Shown here one piece after another: positions 28,506 to 37,640 of a stretch of DNA of 64,000 nucleotides. Position numbers and translations under genes: made by a program. How positions within the stretch are numbered: position 1 is the stretch's first letter; every line of letters starts with the position of its first letter. The notes beneath the pieces were generated by a model. The model made no database searches. It had not been told where the DNA came from and worked only from the letters and a program-made list of their open reading frames with translations. This DNA is from Paraburkholderia fungorum. Its GTDB lineage: Bacteria; Pseudomonadota; Gammaproteobacteria; Burkholderiales; Burkholderiaceae. The DNA is taken from NCBI RefSeq assembly GCF_003610895.1, contig NZ_MCAS01000003.1:1-64000 (forward strand), in the 5' to 3' direction.

Positions 28506-29531
28506 GTGCCTGAGGCGCGCGCCAGGGGCGGCCGCGCGATGATGAAGCATCTCGGCCGCATTGCCGCGCTGGCGGGCCTGCTGGTGTCGCTGTGGCTCAT
28601 CTGGCAGGACAATCCCGGCGCCGTGTTCTCGGCACTGCGCGCGGCGGGGGCCGGGCTCCTCGTGGCGGCGCTCGCACACGTGCTGCCGATGATCGCCAAT
28701 GCCTGCGACTGGCGCTCGCTGATACGGGGGGCGAACCGGCCGGGCATCGCCAATATGCTGCATCTGGTCTGGGTGCGCGAATCCGTGAATAGCATGTTGC
28801 CGGTGGCGCGTATCGGCGGCGAAGTCGTGTCGTTCAGAATGCTCAGGCGCTGGGGCGTGCGGCCCTCCACGGCGGTGGGCAGCATCATTGTGGACATGCA
28901 GCTCACGGTGATCAGCCAGTTGCTGTTCACGATGGTCGGCATCGGGTTTCTGTTCGCGCATGCACATTCCGACACGCTGCGGCTCGCCGGGCAGCTGGCG
29001 TGGGGCGTGGTGGTGCTGACGCCGCTGCTGGTGCTGTTCGCACTCGTGCAGCATGCCAGTCCGTTCGAGCGCATGACGCGCGTGCTCAATCGTATGACGA
29101 GCGGCAAGCTGGCCACGCTGGTCGGACAATCGGCGCAGATCGATCAGGCCATCAAGCTGATCTGGCGCCGGCGCGGCGTGGTGCTGCGCTATCTGTTCTT
29201 CTGGCAGCCGCTGCAATGTTTCCTGACGTCGCTCGAAATCTGGCTCGCACTGTATTTTCTCGGCGTTCACATCACCCTGGTCGAAGCGGTGGTGATCGAA
29301 TCGCTGATCCAGGCGATCAGCAGCGCGGCTTTCTTCGTGCCGGGCGGCCTGGGGGTGCAGGAGGGCGGTTTTATTCTGATCGGCGGCGCGCTGGGCCTCG
29401 ATCCTTCCATCTGTCTCGCGCTCGCCGGCGCGCGCCGCATTCGCGATCTGCTGATCTTCGTGCCCGGACTCATTGCGTGGCAGTTTGCCGAGTCGTCGAA
29501 TCGCGAGCCGATTCAGTCGTCTCGCGCATAA
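28506..29531 (+). CDS. hpnL: Hopanoid-associated membrane protein HpnL (flippase-like)
   Basis: Polytopic membrane protein of the UPF0104/lysylphosphatidylglycerol-synthetase transmembrane group, linked to hopanoid loci and proposed to move hopanoids. About 341 residues with seven or eight hydrophobic segments; VRESVNSMLPVARIGGEVVSF-like and FFVPGGLGVQEGGF segments are typical. GTG 28506 has GAGGA nine bases upstream; ATG 28539 is an alternative. It is the third gene of the hpnJ operon and its 3' end overlaps the convergent histidine-kinase gene by 19 bases. Confidence 0.82.
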   Translation: MPEARARGGRAMMKHLGRIAALAGLLVSLWLIWQDNPGAVFSALRAAGAGLLVAALAHVLPMIANACDWRSLIRGANRPGIANMLHLVWVRESVNSMLPVARIGGEVVSFRMLRRWGVRPSTAVGSIIVDMQLTVISQLLFTMVGIGFLFAHAHSDTLRLAGQLAWGVVVLTPLLVLFALVQHASPFERMTRVLNRMTSGKLATLVGQSAQIDQAIKLIWRRRGVVLRYLFFWQPLQCFLTSLEIWLALYFLGVHITLVEAVVIESLIQAISSAAFFVPGGLGVQEGGFILIGGALGLDPSICLALAGARRIRDLLIFVPGLIAWQFAESSNREPIQSSRA

Positions 29532-30913
29532 GCGGGAAACGATACCCTCACCGCGAGGCCGCGCTCGCCAATACCCGAACCCAGGTGCAGGGTCGCCCCG
29601 AAATGCTCGGCGATTCGCGCGACGATCGAGAGGCCCAATCCGCTGCCGGTAGCCTGATTGCCGGTGGCGCGGAAGAACCGGTTGGTGAGACGCGTGAGAT
29701 CGCCGGGTGCGACGCCGGGGCCGTCGTCGCGAACGATGAGCTCGACCCGGCCGACCTCATAATGCACGGCCACTTCGACGCTGCCGCCGGCGCTTCCGTA
29801 CTTGATGGCGTTATCGAGCAGATTGTCGAGCAGGATGCCCATTAGCACAGGTTCCGCGTTGATCTCCGCGCGCATATCGCCCGTCAGCGTGACCTGAATG
29901 TCTTTCTGTTGCGCATTGCGTTCGTTGGCGAGCAGCGCGTCTTTTGCCACTGCGGCGGGTTTGAGCGGCGCGGTGGAGAGTTTCTCGTGCACGTCCAGAC
30001 GCGCGAGCAGCAGCAATTGCTCCGCGAGCCGCGCGCTGCGGTCGACGCCTTGCACCACACGCTCCATCGCCACGCGCTGCAACGCGGCGTCCGGTTCGGC
30101 GAGCGCGACTTGCGCCTGAACCTTGATGGCGGCCAGCGGTGTTTTCAGTTCATGAGCGGCGTCGGCGGTAAACGCCCGTTCGCGTTCGATGGAGTGTTGC
30201 AGGCGCGACAGCACGAGATTGATCGCGTCGACGAGCGGCCGTACCTCGGTCGGCGCCCGGCCAATGTCCACCGGCTCCAGGCGGTTGATGTCGCGTGCGC
30301 GAATAGCGCCCGAGAGCACCTTGAGCGGTGCGAGACTCCAGCCGATGCTGAACCAGACCAGCAGCGCCAGCACCGGCAGCGCGAGGAGCGTGGGGCGCGC
30401 AATCCGGCTCGCGACGCCGCTTACCAGGTCGCTGCGCGTATTGGCCGGTTCGAACACCCGTACCGTGTGGCCAAGCGCGGTGTCGCGCAAGGTGAACGTG
30501 TGCCATGCCTGGGCGCCGAGCGTCATGTTTTGCGCACCGCTGACGGGCGGCACGGGCAAATCCCAGGCCTGCAGGGTGTGCAATTGCGGGCTGCCCGCCA
30601 GCACGTCGCCGTTGGCGCTGCGCACCTGAAATAGCGCGTCGCGCGGCAGCGCATCGTCGTCGTCGCTATCATTCGCGCCGGCTTCGCCGCCTTGTTCTTC
30701 CTCGCGCAAATCGATGCGCGCGTTGGCCAGCGTGGTCAGATTGCGCTGGTCGAGCAGCGCAAGGATTTGCGCGATCTCCGCGAGGCGCGCCTCTTCCCAT
30801 TCGCTGACTTCGTGCTTGGCCTGACGATAGCTCGAGATCAGCGCGATGCCCCAGATCAGCACGATACTGGTGAGGATCAGCAGCATCAGGCGGCGGCGTA
30901 TCGAGGCCGGCAT
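29513..30913 (-). CDS. Two-component sensor histidine kinase (QseC/PmrB-like)
   Basis: Inner-membrane sensor of 466 residues. Two hydrophobic segments (about 9-28 and 190-210) flank a periplasmic domain that contains an acidic stretch NDSDDDD. A HAMP segment, H-box ADAAHELKTPLAA, N-box LLDNLLDNAIKYG, and G-boxes DDGPGV and GSGLGLSI follow. Its ATG overlaps the response-regulator stop by one base (TAATG). It is transcribed against the two hopanoid operons that flank it. The acidic periplasmic stretch recalls Fe3+/cation sensing in PmrB, but this is only an analogy. Confidence 0.9.
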   Translation of the reverse strand: MPASIRRRLMLLILTSIVLIWGIALISSYRQAKHEVSEWEEARLAEIAQILALLDQRNLTTLANARIDLREEEQGGEAGANDSDDDDALPRDALFQVRSANGDVLAGSPQLHTLQAWDLPVPPVSGAQNMTLGAQAWHTFTLRDTALGHTVRVFEPANTRSDLVSGVASRIARPTLLALPVLALLVWFSIGWSLAPLKVLSGAIRARDINRLEPVDIGRAPTEVRPLVDAINLVLSRLQHSIERERAFTADAAHELKTPLAAIKVQAQVALAEPDAALQRVAMERVVQGVDRSARLAEQLLLLARLDVHEKLSTAPLKPAAVAKDALLANERNAQQKDIQVTLTGDMRAEINAEPVLMGILLDNLLDNAIKYGSAGGSVEVAVHYEVGRVELIVRDDGPGVAPGDLTRLTNRFFRATGNQATGSGLGLSIVARIAEHFGATLHLGSGIGERGLAVRVSFPAYARDD

Positions 30914-31572
30914 TACGCTTTCTCCACCACGTAGCCGATATTGCGCACGGTTCGGATCAGCTTCGCGCCGAGCTTTTTGCGCAGGTTGGACACGTGGACT
31001 TCGATTGCATTGCTCTCGATTTCTTCCTGCCAGCCATACAGACTTTCTTCCAGACGCGAGCGCGACTGCGGAATGCCCTGGTTGGTCAGCAACTGCATCA
31101 GGATCGCCCATTCACGCGACGTGAGGGGCACGCGTGTATGGCCGATCTCGACGGTTTGCGCGGCGGGGTTGACCGTCAGATCCTGATAGCGGATCACCTC
31201 GACGCTGCGCCCTTGCGCGCGGCGCAGCAGGGCCCGGCAGCGGGCAATCAATTCGGTGAGATCGAAGGGTTTGCCGAGGTAGTCGTCGGCGCCGGCTTCG
31301 AGGCCGCCGACACGATCCACCACGGTGCCTCGCGCGGTCAGCACCAGCACCGGTACGTCCTTGCCGGCGTCGCGCAAGCGCTTCAGCAGGTCCATACCCG
31401 ATACCCTGGGTAGACCCAGATCAAGCAAAACCAGCGCATAGGCGGTAGTATCGAGCGCGAGACTGGCTTTGTGACCGTCGCGTGCCCAATCCACCGTGAA
31501 ACCGGCTTGACGTAGCCCCGCTTCAATACCGCAGCCGATCAGGTCGTCGTCTTCTACGAGGAGTACACGCAT
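30913..31572 (-). CDS. OmpR-family response regulator (QseB/PmrA-like)
   Basis: A 219-residue regulator. The receiver domain has acidic pocket EDDD near residue 8, phospho-acceptor Asp in LVLLDLGLP (about residue 51) and Lys in GKPFD. The C-terminal winged helix carries LTSREWAILMQLL and IEVHVSNLRKKLG. ATG 31572 starts the canonical MRVLLVEDD; longer in-frame starts are not needed. It is the first gene of the kinase pair. The identical CTTAAG-N5-CTTCAG boxes upstream of both neighbouring hopanoid operons make it the prime candidate to bind them. Confidence 0.9.
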   Translation of the reverse strand: MRVLLVEDDDLIGCGIEAGLRQAGFTVDWARDGHKASLALDTTAYALVLLDLGLPRVSGMDLLKRLRDAGKDVPVLVLTARGTVVDRVGGLEAGADDYLGKPFDLTELIARCRALLRRAQGRSVEVIRYQDLTVNPAAQTVEIGHTRVPLTSREWAILMQLLTNQGIPQSRSRLEESLYGWQEEIESNAIEVHVSNLRKKLGAKLIRTVRNIGYVVEKA

Positions 31573-31694
31573 GGGGAAAGATTCCGTTCGATGTTTATTG
31601 CATCGCGGCAAGCGCTTTTCGTTTATGTAAGCGTCAAGCCGCGTATTCGAAGTGTAACGATCATGTCCACGACACGCTTTATACCTCGTTATTC

Positions 31695-31727
31695 CTTAAG
31701 GTTTCCTTCAGCTAGAATCGCTACTAT
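31695..31727 (+). promoter_or_regulatory. OmpR/PmrA-type box and promoter of the hpnI-hpnK operon
   Basis: CTTAAG-N5-CTTCAG at 31695-31711 with TACTAT at 31722-31727, ten bases after the second half-site. The first 19 bases are identical to the hpnJ box. It points to the right, toward the small membrane gene, hpnI and hpnK, and lies 123 bases from the divergent response-regulator start. Confidence 0.68.
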
Positions 31728-31926
31728 CGCCCCTGAATTGTTACTGTCGTGTGGCCGTCACGCGCGCGCGGCATTACGCCGAGTTGTCAGAACATTGCAA
31801 CTTAATCGTAAGAACATCGACCGAAAGTACGGCCGGCGCTTCGGTGGGCGCTTTCGTCAGCGCTTTTTCCGGCGAATGGCGCCACCCCACGTCGACCTGC
31901 GTTTCTTCGGGCCACGGGATCACGCC

Positions 31927-32268
31927 ATGAAGCCAGCCACGATCGACATGTTGCGAGCCCATCTGATGGTGGCTTCGCTCACGGCCATGGGTACCCAGGT
32001 GTTCGTCTTGCTGGTACTGCTGGTCACGCCGGGTTCCCAACAGGTCTTCAGTTCCACGAGCTTCCAGTTCCTCGCGCTCGCGCTGATCGCGAGCGGCGTC
32101 GTCGCGATGCGCCAGCTCGCCCAGGCGGCTTTCAATCTCGCTTTTCAGGGGCAGCACGCAACGCAGGGCGGCCGGCCAGTGTTGATCGAAGCGGATTGTC
32201 CGCGGCGCTGGTTTGTCGTGCTTCATCTGCGCTTCACGGGCAGACCGTTCGTGCTGGCCGGGCATTGA
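31927..32268 (+). CDS. Small membrane protein, unknown function
   Basis: A 113-residue frame with two hydrophobic stretches (TQVFVLLVLLVT and FLALALIASGVVAM). No family is recognised. It lies between the box-promoter at 31695 and the hpnI gene, 12 bases before the latter's ATG, so it is probably co-transcribed with hpnI-hpnK. Start choice is weak: ATG 31927 has only a poor ribosome site, and an in-frame ATG at 31876 is possible. A leader of about 200 bases would precede it. Confidence 0.5.
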   Translation: MKPATIDMLRAHLMVASLTAMGTQVFVLLVLLVTPGSQQVFSSTSFQFLALALIASGVVAMRQLAQAAFNLAFQGQHATQGGRPVLIEADCPRRWFVVLHLRFTGRPFVLAGH

Positions 32269-32280
32269 CGGACGCACGCG

Positions 32281-33561
32281 ATGGCAGCGCACACATTGAC
32301 AACATATCAATGGGTCCTGTTATTCGGCTGCATGTCGGCATCACTTTATGCGATGCTGGCAGCGGTCGCGATGCCGTTTTTCGCGACGCGCCGTGCACGG
32401 ACGGCAAAGGCCGTAGCGGCTGCACGTGCCACCACCGGGACCCCTGAGATTCAAGCGCCTTTTGCCGGTGTCGGCGTGAGCGTGCTCAAGCCGTTGTGCG
32501 GCGCCGAGCCGCGTCTCTACGAGAATCTCAGAACCTTTTGCGACCAGCGTCACGGGAAATTTCAGCTCGTGCTGGGCGTGTCTTCGCCGGACGATCCCGC
32601 CATTGCCGTGGTGCGGCGTTTGCAGGCGGCGTACCCGCGGCACGACATCGAGCTTGCGGTCGATACGCGTGTGCATGGCAGCAATCTCAAGGTCAGCAAT
32701 CTGATCAACATGGCGGAGCGGGCGCGTCATGAGTTGATCGTGATTGCCGACAGCGACATCGCGGTCGAAGCCGATTATCTCGACAGTGTGGCGGCGCCGC
32801 TCGCCGATCCGCGCGTGGGGGTCGTGACCTGTCTTTACTCGGCGCAAGGCGTAGGCGGATTCTGGCCGCGCGTGGGTGCGTTGTTCATCAACGAGTGGTT
32901 CGCCCCGTCGGTGCGCGTCGCGCATGCGGTCGGCTCGCGCCGCTTCGGTTTTGGCGCAACGCTGGCGTTGCGGCGCGCGACGCTCGAGCAGATTGGCGGT
33001 TTCGACGCGTTGAAAGACTGTCTCGCGGACGATTACTGGCTCGCTGAACACGTGCGCACGCTTGGGCTTCGCACGGTGCTTTCGCGCGTGATGGTGGCCA
33101 CCGACGTGATCGAGCCGACCTTCTCCGCCCTGTGGCAGCGTGAGACGCGCTGGCTGCGCACGATCCGCTCGGTGAACCCGCTGGGCTTTGCGTCCTTGAT
33201 CATCACATTCCAGACCCCGTGGCTACTTGCTGGCGCATGGCTGACCCATAGCCTCGCGAACGGTCCGTTCGACGGACTGCATCTGTGGGCGGCGCTGATG
33301 AGCGGCGCGTGCACGGCGGCCGGTTTTGCCGCGCGCATGCTGTTGCATTTGCGTGCCGCGCGTCACGAGCGCACGTTCTGGCGCGACCTGTTGCTGGTGC
33401 CGCTGCGAGATGTCCTGCTGGCCTTCCAGTGGCTCGCGGGCGCGTTTGGCTCGCATGTGGTGTGGCGCGGCAAACGCGTGCCGGTCGACGCCGCCACGGC
33501 GACCACGCGACCTGCGGCATTGCGTGTGATGGATGTCATGGAGACGTCGGATGGCGGCTAA
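32281..33561 (+). CDS. hpnI: Bacteriohopanetetrol glycosyltransferase HpnI
   Basis: GT2 glycosyltransferase proposed to transfer N-acetylglucosamine to bacteriohopanetetrol. It has 426 residues: an N-terminal helix, VSVLKPLCGAEPRLYENL, IADSDIAVEADYL (DxD-type), CLADDYWLAEHV, RETRWLRTIR (RxxRW-type), and C-terminal helices. Its 3' end overlaps hpnK by 11 bases; HpnK is the deacetylase that would act on its product. It is clearly related to the enzyme encoded at 27274, so the locus holds two HpnI-family members. Confidence 0.9.
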   Translation: MAAHTLTTYQWVLLFGCMSASLYAMLAAVAMPFFATRRARTAKAVAAARATTGTPEIQAPFAGVGVSVLKPLCGAEPRLYENLRTFCDQRHGKFQLVLGVSSPDDPAIAVVRRLQAAYPRHDIELAVDTRVHGSNLKVSNLINMAERARHELIVIADSDIAVEADYLDSVAAPLADPRVGVVTCLYSAQGVGGFWPRVGALFINEWFAPSVRVAHAVGSRRFGFGATLALRRATLEQIGGFDALKDCLADDYWLAEHVRTLGLRTVLSRVMVATDVIEPTFSALWQRETRWLRTIRSVNPLGFASLIITFQTPWLLAGAWLTHSLANGPFDGLHLWAALMSGACTAAGFAARMLLHLRAARHERTFWRDLLLVPLRDVLLAFQWLAGAFGSHVVWRGKRVPVDAATATTRPAALRVMDVMETSDGG

Positions 33562-34375
33562 GCCACGCGGGCTGATTGTCACGGCCGACGATTTCGGTTT
33601 GCATGAACGGGTGAATCTGGCGGTCGAGCAGGCACACCGGCACGGTGTGTTGACGGCTGCGAGCCTGATGATCGGCGCGCCTGCCGCGGACGATGCGGTA
33701 GCACGTGCGCGTGCGCTGCCGGGGTTGCGGGTTGGCCTGCATCTGGTGCTGGCCGACGGCGCCGCCGTCACGCCGCGGGCCGGGATTGCGGCGCTCGTTG
33801 ACGAGCATGGACGGTTTGGCGACAACATGGTGCGCGATGGCGTGCGGTTTTTCTTTCTGCCGCATGTTCGCAAGCAGCTGGCGCGGGAGATTCGCGCGCA
33901 ATTCGAGGCGTTTGCGAAGACGGGGTTGACGCTCGATCATGTCAACACGCACAAGCATTTTCATTTGCATCCGACGGTGCTTGGGTTGATTCTCGAGATT
34001 GGCCGCGAGTACGGGATGCGGGCGATGCGTTTGCCATTCGAAGTGAGCGCGCCGCTGTGGTTGCGGCCGTGGATTTCGCAGGTACGGGCGAGGTTGGATC
34101 GGGCTGGGGTCGTGCACAACGATTATGTGGTTGGGATTGCTGATAGTGGACGGATGGATGAGGCGGCGTGGTTGACCGCGCTTGCTGATTTGCCCCACGG
34201 GGTGGGGGAGATTTATTGTCATCCTGCGCTTGCCGGCGATCGCGTTTTGAGTCATGGGATGCGGGATTATCGGCATGCGGATGAATTGCAGGCGTTGTTG
34301 TCGCCGAGAGTCGCCGAGGCGGTTCGGAAGTTGGGGGGGCGGGTTGGTGGGTTTGGGGATGTTTTGAAGAAGTGA
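33551..34375 (+). CDS. hpnK: Hopanoid deacetylase HpnK (YdjC-like)
   Basis: Predicted to remove the acetyl group from N-acetylglucosaminyl-bacteriohopanetetrol, following HpnI and before HpnJ. The 274-residue protein has the YdjC/ChbG metal motif VTADDFGLHERVN and HVNTHKHFHLHP, plus CHPA near the C-terminus. ATG 33551 follows GGAG by seven bases. The second half of the gene shifts to TTG, GGG and GTT codons, making its coding strand strongly G/T-rich, unlike most neighbours. Confidence 0.9.
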   Translation: MAAKPRGLIVTADDFGLHERVNLAVEQAHRHGVLTAASLMIGAPAADDAVARARALPGLRVGLHLVLADGAAVTPRAGIAALVDEHGRFGDNMVRDGVRFFFLPHVRKQLAREIRAQFEAFAKTGLTLDHVNTHKHFHLHPTVLGLILEIGREYGMRAMRLPFEVSAPLWLRPWISQVRARLDRAGVVHNDYVVGIADSGRMDEAAWLTALADLPHGVGEIYCHPALAGDRVLSHGMRDYRHADELQALLSPRVAEAVRKLGGRVGGFGDVLKK

Positions 34376-34418
34376 GGTGGTTTTTTGCCTGCGCGGTGCT
34401 TGGGTTGTGGTTTTATGG

Positions 34419-34513
34419 CTTTGGCCTTTCCTTGAATTGTTAATGGTTTATTAGTGTTGCCCCGCACAGGGGCAACACTAATAAACCACGAACACAGCAA
34501 GGAAAGGCCAAAG
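34419..34513. repeat. Nested palindrome between convergent genes
   Basis: Inner arms of 20 bp (34444-34463 and 34469-34488) are a perfect inverted repeat with a 5-nt loop. Outer arms of 16 bp (34419-34434 and 34498-34513) are also perfect. Both are separated from the inner arms by exactly 9 bases on each side. The whole could extrude as a cruciform. It lies between the ends of hpnK and the RND gene and may act as a bidirectional terminator, although T tracts are weak. Confidence 0.85.
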
Positions 34514-34589
34514 AAACCAGAGCAAGAAAAGGCCAACGCCGTAGGCATACAGACAAAAAAGCGCCGCGCAGGCAAAAAACCCAGCATTT

Positions 34590-37500
34590 TCAAATGCCCC
34601 CCTCCTTCATCAACAACTTCAACAACACCGGCAAAAGCAACAAAACCAACGGCAACTGCACAATCAATCCAGAAATAATGGCAACCGCCAAAGGCTGCTG
34701 CATAGCCGCCCCTTGCCCAAGAGCAAACGCAAGCGGCAGCAGTGCAAGAATCGCCGCAATAGTCGTCATGGCAATCGGCCGCAACCGATTCCGCCCCGCT
34801 GCGACAAGCGCCTCCTCAAACCCAACACCTTCGTCCCGAATCAACCCCTGCAACTCCGAGACATAAAAAATCGCCACCTCAGTCACAATGCCGAGAATCA
34901 TCGTCATCCCCATCATCGCGGAGATGTTCAACTCGATACCCGTCACCCACAAGCCGATAAATACGGCACCCGCGGCCAGCAAGGGCATCGCCATCACCGC
35001 CAGCGCAACGCGCAAGCGCTCGTACAAAAACAACAACAACCCAAACACCAACGCAATCGCCGCACCGAACACGGTCAGCAAACCCTTGAAGGCAATCTGC
35101 TGTTGCTGGTACAACCCACCCAGTTCGTAATACACGCCAGCCGGCAATACGCCCCCATCGCTCAGCACACGCTGTACGTCCGCAATCGTCGAGCCCAGAT
35201 CGCGGCCGTCGATGCGCGCGGTCACCGCCACCATCCGCTTGAGATTGTCGCGGCTGATTTCCGGTTGCCCCGTCACCGTCACCTGATCGGCGACACGATC
35301 CAGCGCGAACAGATGGCCGTCCGGTGCGCGAATCTGCAACTGCCCCAGTTGCGTATCGGTCAGCTTCAGTGCGCCGGCCACACGTACCCGCACGCCCACC
35401 GTCTTCGGCCCGCGCTGGAATTGCGTCGCCACGTTGCCTTCGACCATGTCGGACACGGCCTGCGCAATCGATTGTGGATCCATGCCCTCAGCCGCTGCCG
35501 CCTCCGGCCGGATATGCAGCTCGAGTGCGTCGCCCGCCGGGTTGATACCGTCGTTCACGTCCACCACGCCCTGAATCTTGCCGATCTGTGCGGCGACCCT
35601 GCGGGCAGTGGTGTCGAGCGTGGTCTGGTCGTCGGAATAAATCTTGATCTGGACCGGCTGTGGCACCGCGGTCAGGTCGCCGATCAGGTCCTCCATCAGT
35701 TGTGCAAGCTCGATGCTCACACCGGGCACCTGCGTTTCGATTGACGAACGGATTTCCTCCATCACCGTTTCGATCGGCTCACGGCCACCCGATTTCAGCC
35801 GTATGAAGAAGTCGCCCTTGTTGGGCTCGTTCAGATCGCCGCCAAGACCGGCGCCGGTGCGTCGCGAGTAAGTGGCGACGTTCGGATTCGCGCGGATGAT
35901 GCTCTCGATCTGCTTCATCAGCCGGTCGGTCTCGGTCACGGAGGTGCCCGCTTCGGTGTGATAGTCGAGCACGAAGCCGCCTTCGTCCATGCCCGGCATG
36001 AACCCGCTGCCCACGCGGGTGAATGCGAACGCAGCCACCACAATGAGCGGCAACAGGCCAAGCAGCACGAGAGGCGGGCGCGCCGTCACGCGCTCGATCA
36101 GAAAGCCGTAGCGCCGGTTCATCCATGAGGCGAAGCGCGTTTCCTTGTGCTCTTCGGCGTCTTTGGGCGTGAGCCAACGGTCGCACAGAATCGGCACCGC
36201 AAGCCACGTGACGAGAAACGAAATGAACAGGGCGCTTGCCATCGTCACCGAGAGGGCCTTGAAGAACGCGCCCGTGACACCCGATAGAAACGCGAGCGGC
36301 ACGAAAATGATCAGCGTCGCGGCCGACGATCCGGCAAGCGGCCGCGTGAATTCGAGCGCCGCCGCCATCACGCGGCCATGGAATTTCTGTGCCCCGCCTT
36401 CGCGCATGCGTCGCACGATGTGTTCGATCATCACGATGGCGTCGTCGATCACGAGGCCGACCGCGGCCGCCATCCCGCCGAGCGTCATGATGTTGAAGCC
36501 CATGCCGAACACGTCGAGCAGCAGGATCGTGGCGGCCATCACGACCGGCACCAGCGCGACCGCGATCGCGGTGATCTTCCAGTTACGCAGGAAGGCGAAC
36601 AGTGTGAATGCGGCCAGCACCACGCCGATCATGATCGCGTCGCGCACACTGGTGGCCGAGGCGATCACCAGTTCGCTCTGGTCGTACCAGTTCGAAAGAT
36701 GCACGCCCGCCGGCATCTGATGCTGGAAGTCAGCGAGTTTTGCACGGATCGCCTTGGCCATCGCCACGCTGTTCGCGCCTGGCTGCTGATAGACGTTGAG
36801 CAGCACGGCGTCCTGACCGTCGGCCGTGACACGCATCCATAGCGGCACGACGCCCTGACTGACGGTCGCGATGTCGCCGAGGCGGATTTGCGTGGCGCCG
36901 TTGGCCGACACCACCACGTTGCGCAGTTCGTCGAGTTGCGTAATCGTGGCGTTGGCAATCACGAGGTACAACTTGTAGTGATCCTCAATACGGCCGGTGG
37001 CCATCAATACGTTGCTCGCACCAATCGCTTTCGACACGTCGGAGAGCGACACCTTGTACGCGGCGAGACGCGCCGGATCGATCGCGACTTCAAGTTCGTC
37101 CTGCGCGCCACCGGTCACTTCCACGCGCGCGACGCCCTCCACTGACGACAGCAGCGGCCGCATCTGGAACTGCGCGAGGTCGCGCAGCGCCGACAGCGAT
37201 TGCTGTTTCGACGTCAGGCTATAGGCGAGCACCGGGAACACGGTCGGGTCCATCCGCCTGACCTGCATCGCGGTGCCCTGGGGAAGCGTGGCGAGGATCT
37301 CGCTGATTGCCGACTGAGCCTGCAGCGTGGCTTGCGCCATGTCGGTGCCCCAGTCGAAATTGATCGAAATTTCCGCTGCTCCGCGGCTCGTGGTCGATTC
37401 GACATCGCGTACATTCGGCACACGCCGCAGCGCCTCTTCGACCGGCATCGTGACGAGCGTGGCCATCTGTTCGGCGGGGCGGTCGCCGGCGTCGAGCGAG

Positions 37501-37640
37501 ACGACGGCGCGCGGAAACGCGACGTTCGGGAACAGCGAGATCGGCAGGCGAAACGCGGTCAGGGCGCCCGCGATCGCCAGCAACGCAATCACGAACAGCA
37601 GTGAGCGCCGGTGCTTCTGCATCCATTGACCAAAATTCAT
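34590..37640 (-). CDS. RND-family efflux transporter, inner-membrane pump
   Basis: Proton-driven efflux pump of 1016 residues, with the two-fold RND layout: helix 1, large periplasmic loop, helices 2-6, helix 7, second loop, helices 8-12. The proton-relay acidic pair is seen in GLVIDDAIVMIEHIVR in helix 4, near residue 405. It overlaps the adaptor stop by ATGA and is the last gene of an outer-membrane factor-adaptor-pump operon. The sequence is closer to the HAE/metal-mixed RND group than to AcrB, so the substrate could be a drug, dye or metal. The last ~450 bases of the coding strand are strongly G/T-rich. Confidence 0.92.
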   Translation of the reverse strand: MNFGQWMQKHRRSLLFVIALLAIAGALTAFRLPISLFPNVAFPRAVVSLDAGDRPAEQMATLVTMPVEEALRRVPNVRDVESTTSRGAAEISINFDWGTDMAQATLQAQSAISEILATLPQGTAMQVRRMDPTVFPVLAYSLTSKQQSLSALRDLAQFQMRPLLSSVEGVARVEVTGGAQDELEVAIDPARLAAYKVSLSDVSKAIGASNVLMATGRIEDHYKLYLVIANATITQLDELRNVVVSANGATQIRLGDIATVSQGVVPLWMRVTADGQDAVLLNVYQQPGANSVAMAKAIRAKLADFQHQMPAGVHLSNWYDQSELVIASATSVRDAIMIGVVLAAFTLFAFLRNWKITAIAVALVPVVMAATILLLDVFGMGFNIMTLGGMAAAVGLVIDDAIVMIEHIVRRMREGGAQKFHGRVMAAALEFTRPLAGSSAATLIIFVPLAFLSGVTGAFFKALSVTMASALFISFLVTWLAVPILCDRWLTPKDAEEHKETRFASWMNRRYGFLIERVTARPPLVLLGLLPLIVVAAFAFTRVGSGFMPGMDEGGFVLDYHTEAGTSVTETDRLMKQIESIIRANPNVATYSRRTGAGLGGDLNEPNKGDFFIRLKSGGREPIETVMEEIRSSIETQVPGVSIELAQLMEDLIGDLTAVPQPVQIKIYSDDQTTLDTTARRVAAQIGKIQGVVDVNDGINPAGDALELHIRPEAAAAEGMDPQSIAQAVSDMVEGNVATQFQRGPKTVGVRVRVAGALKLTDTQLGQLQIRAPDGHLFALDRVADQVTVTGQPEISRDNLKRMVAVTARIDGRDLGSTIADVQRVLSDGGVLPAGVYYELGGLYQQQQIAFKGLLTVFGAAIALVFGLLLFLYERLRVALAVMAMPLLAAGAVFIGLWVTGIELNISAMMGMTMILGIVTEVAIFYVSELQGLIRDEGVGFEEALVAAGRNRLRPIAMTTIAAILALLPLAFALGQGAAMQQPLAVAIISGLIVQLPLVLLLLPVLLKLLMKEGGI

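Noticed and set aside
34419..34513. Insertion-sequence ends or a CRISPR repeat
   Set aside because: No transposase, no target duplication and no repeated spacer units; it is one nested palindrome.
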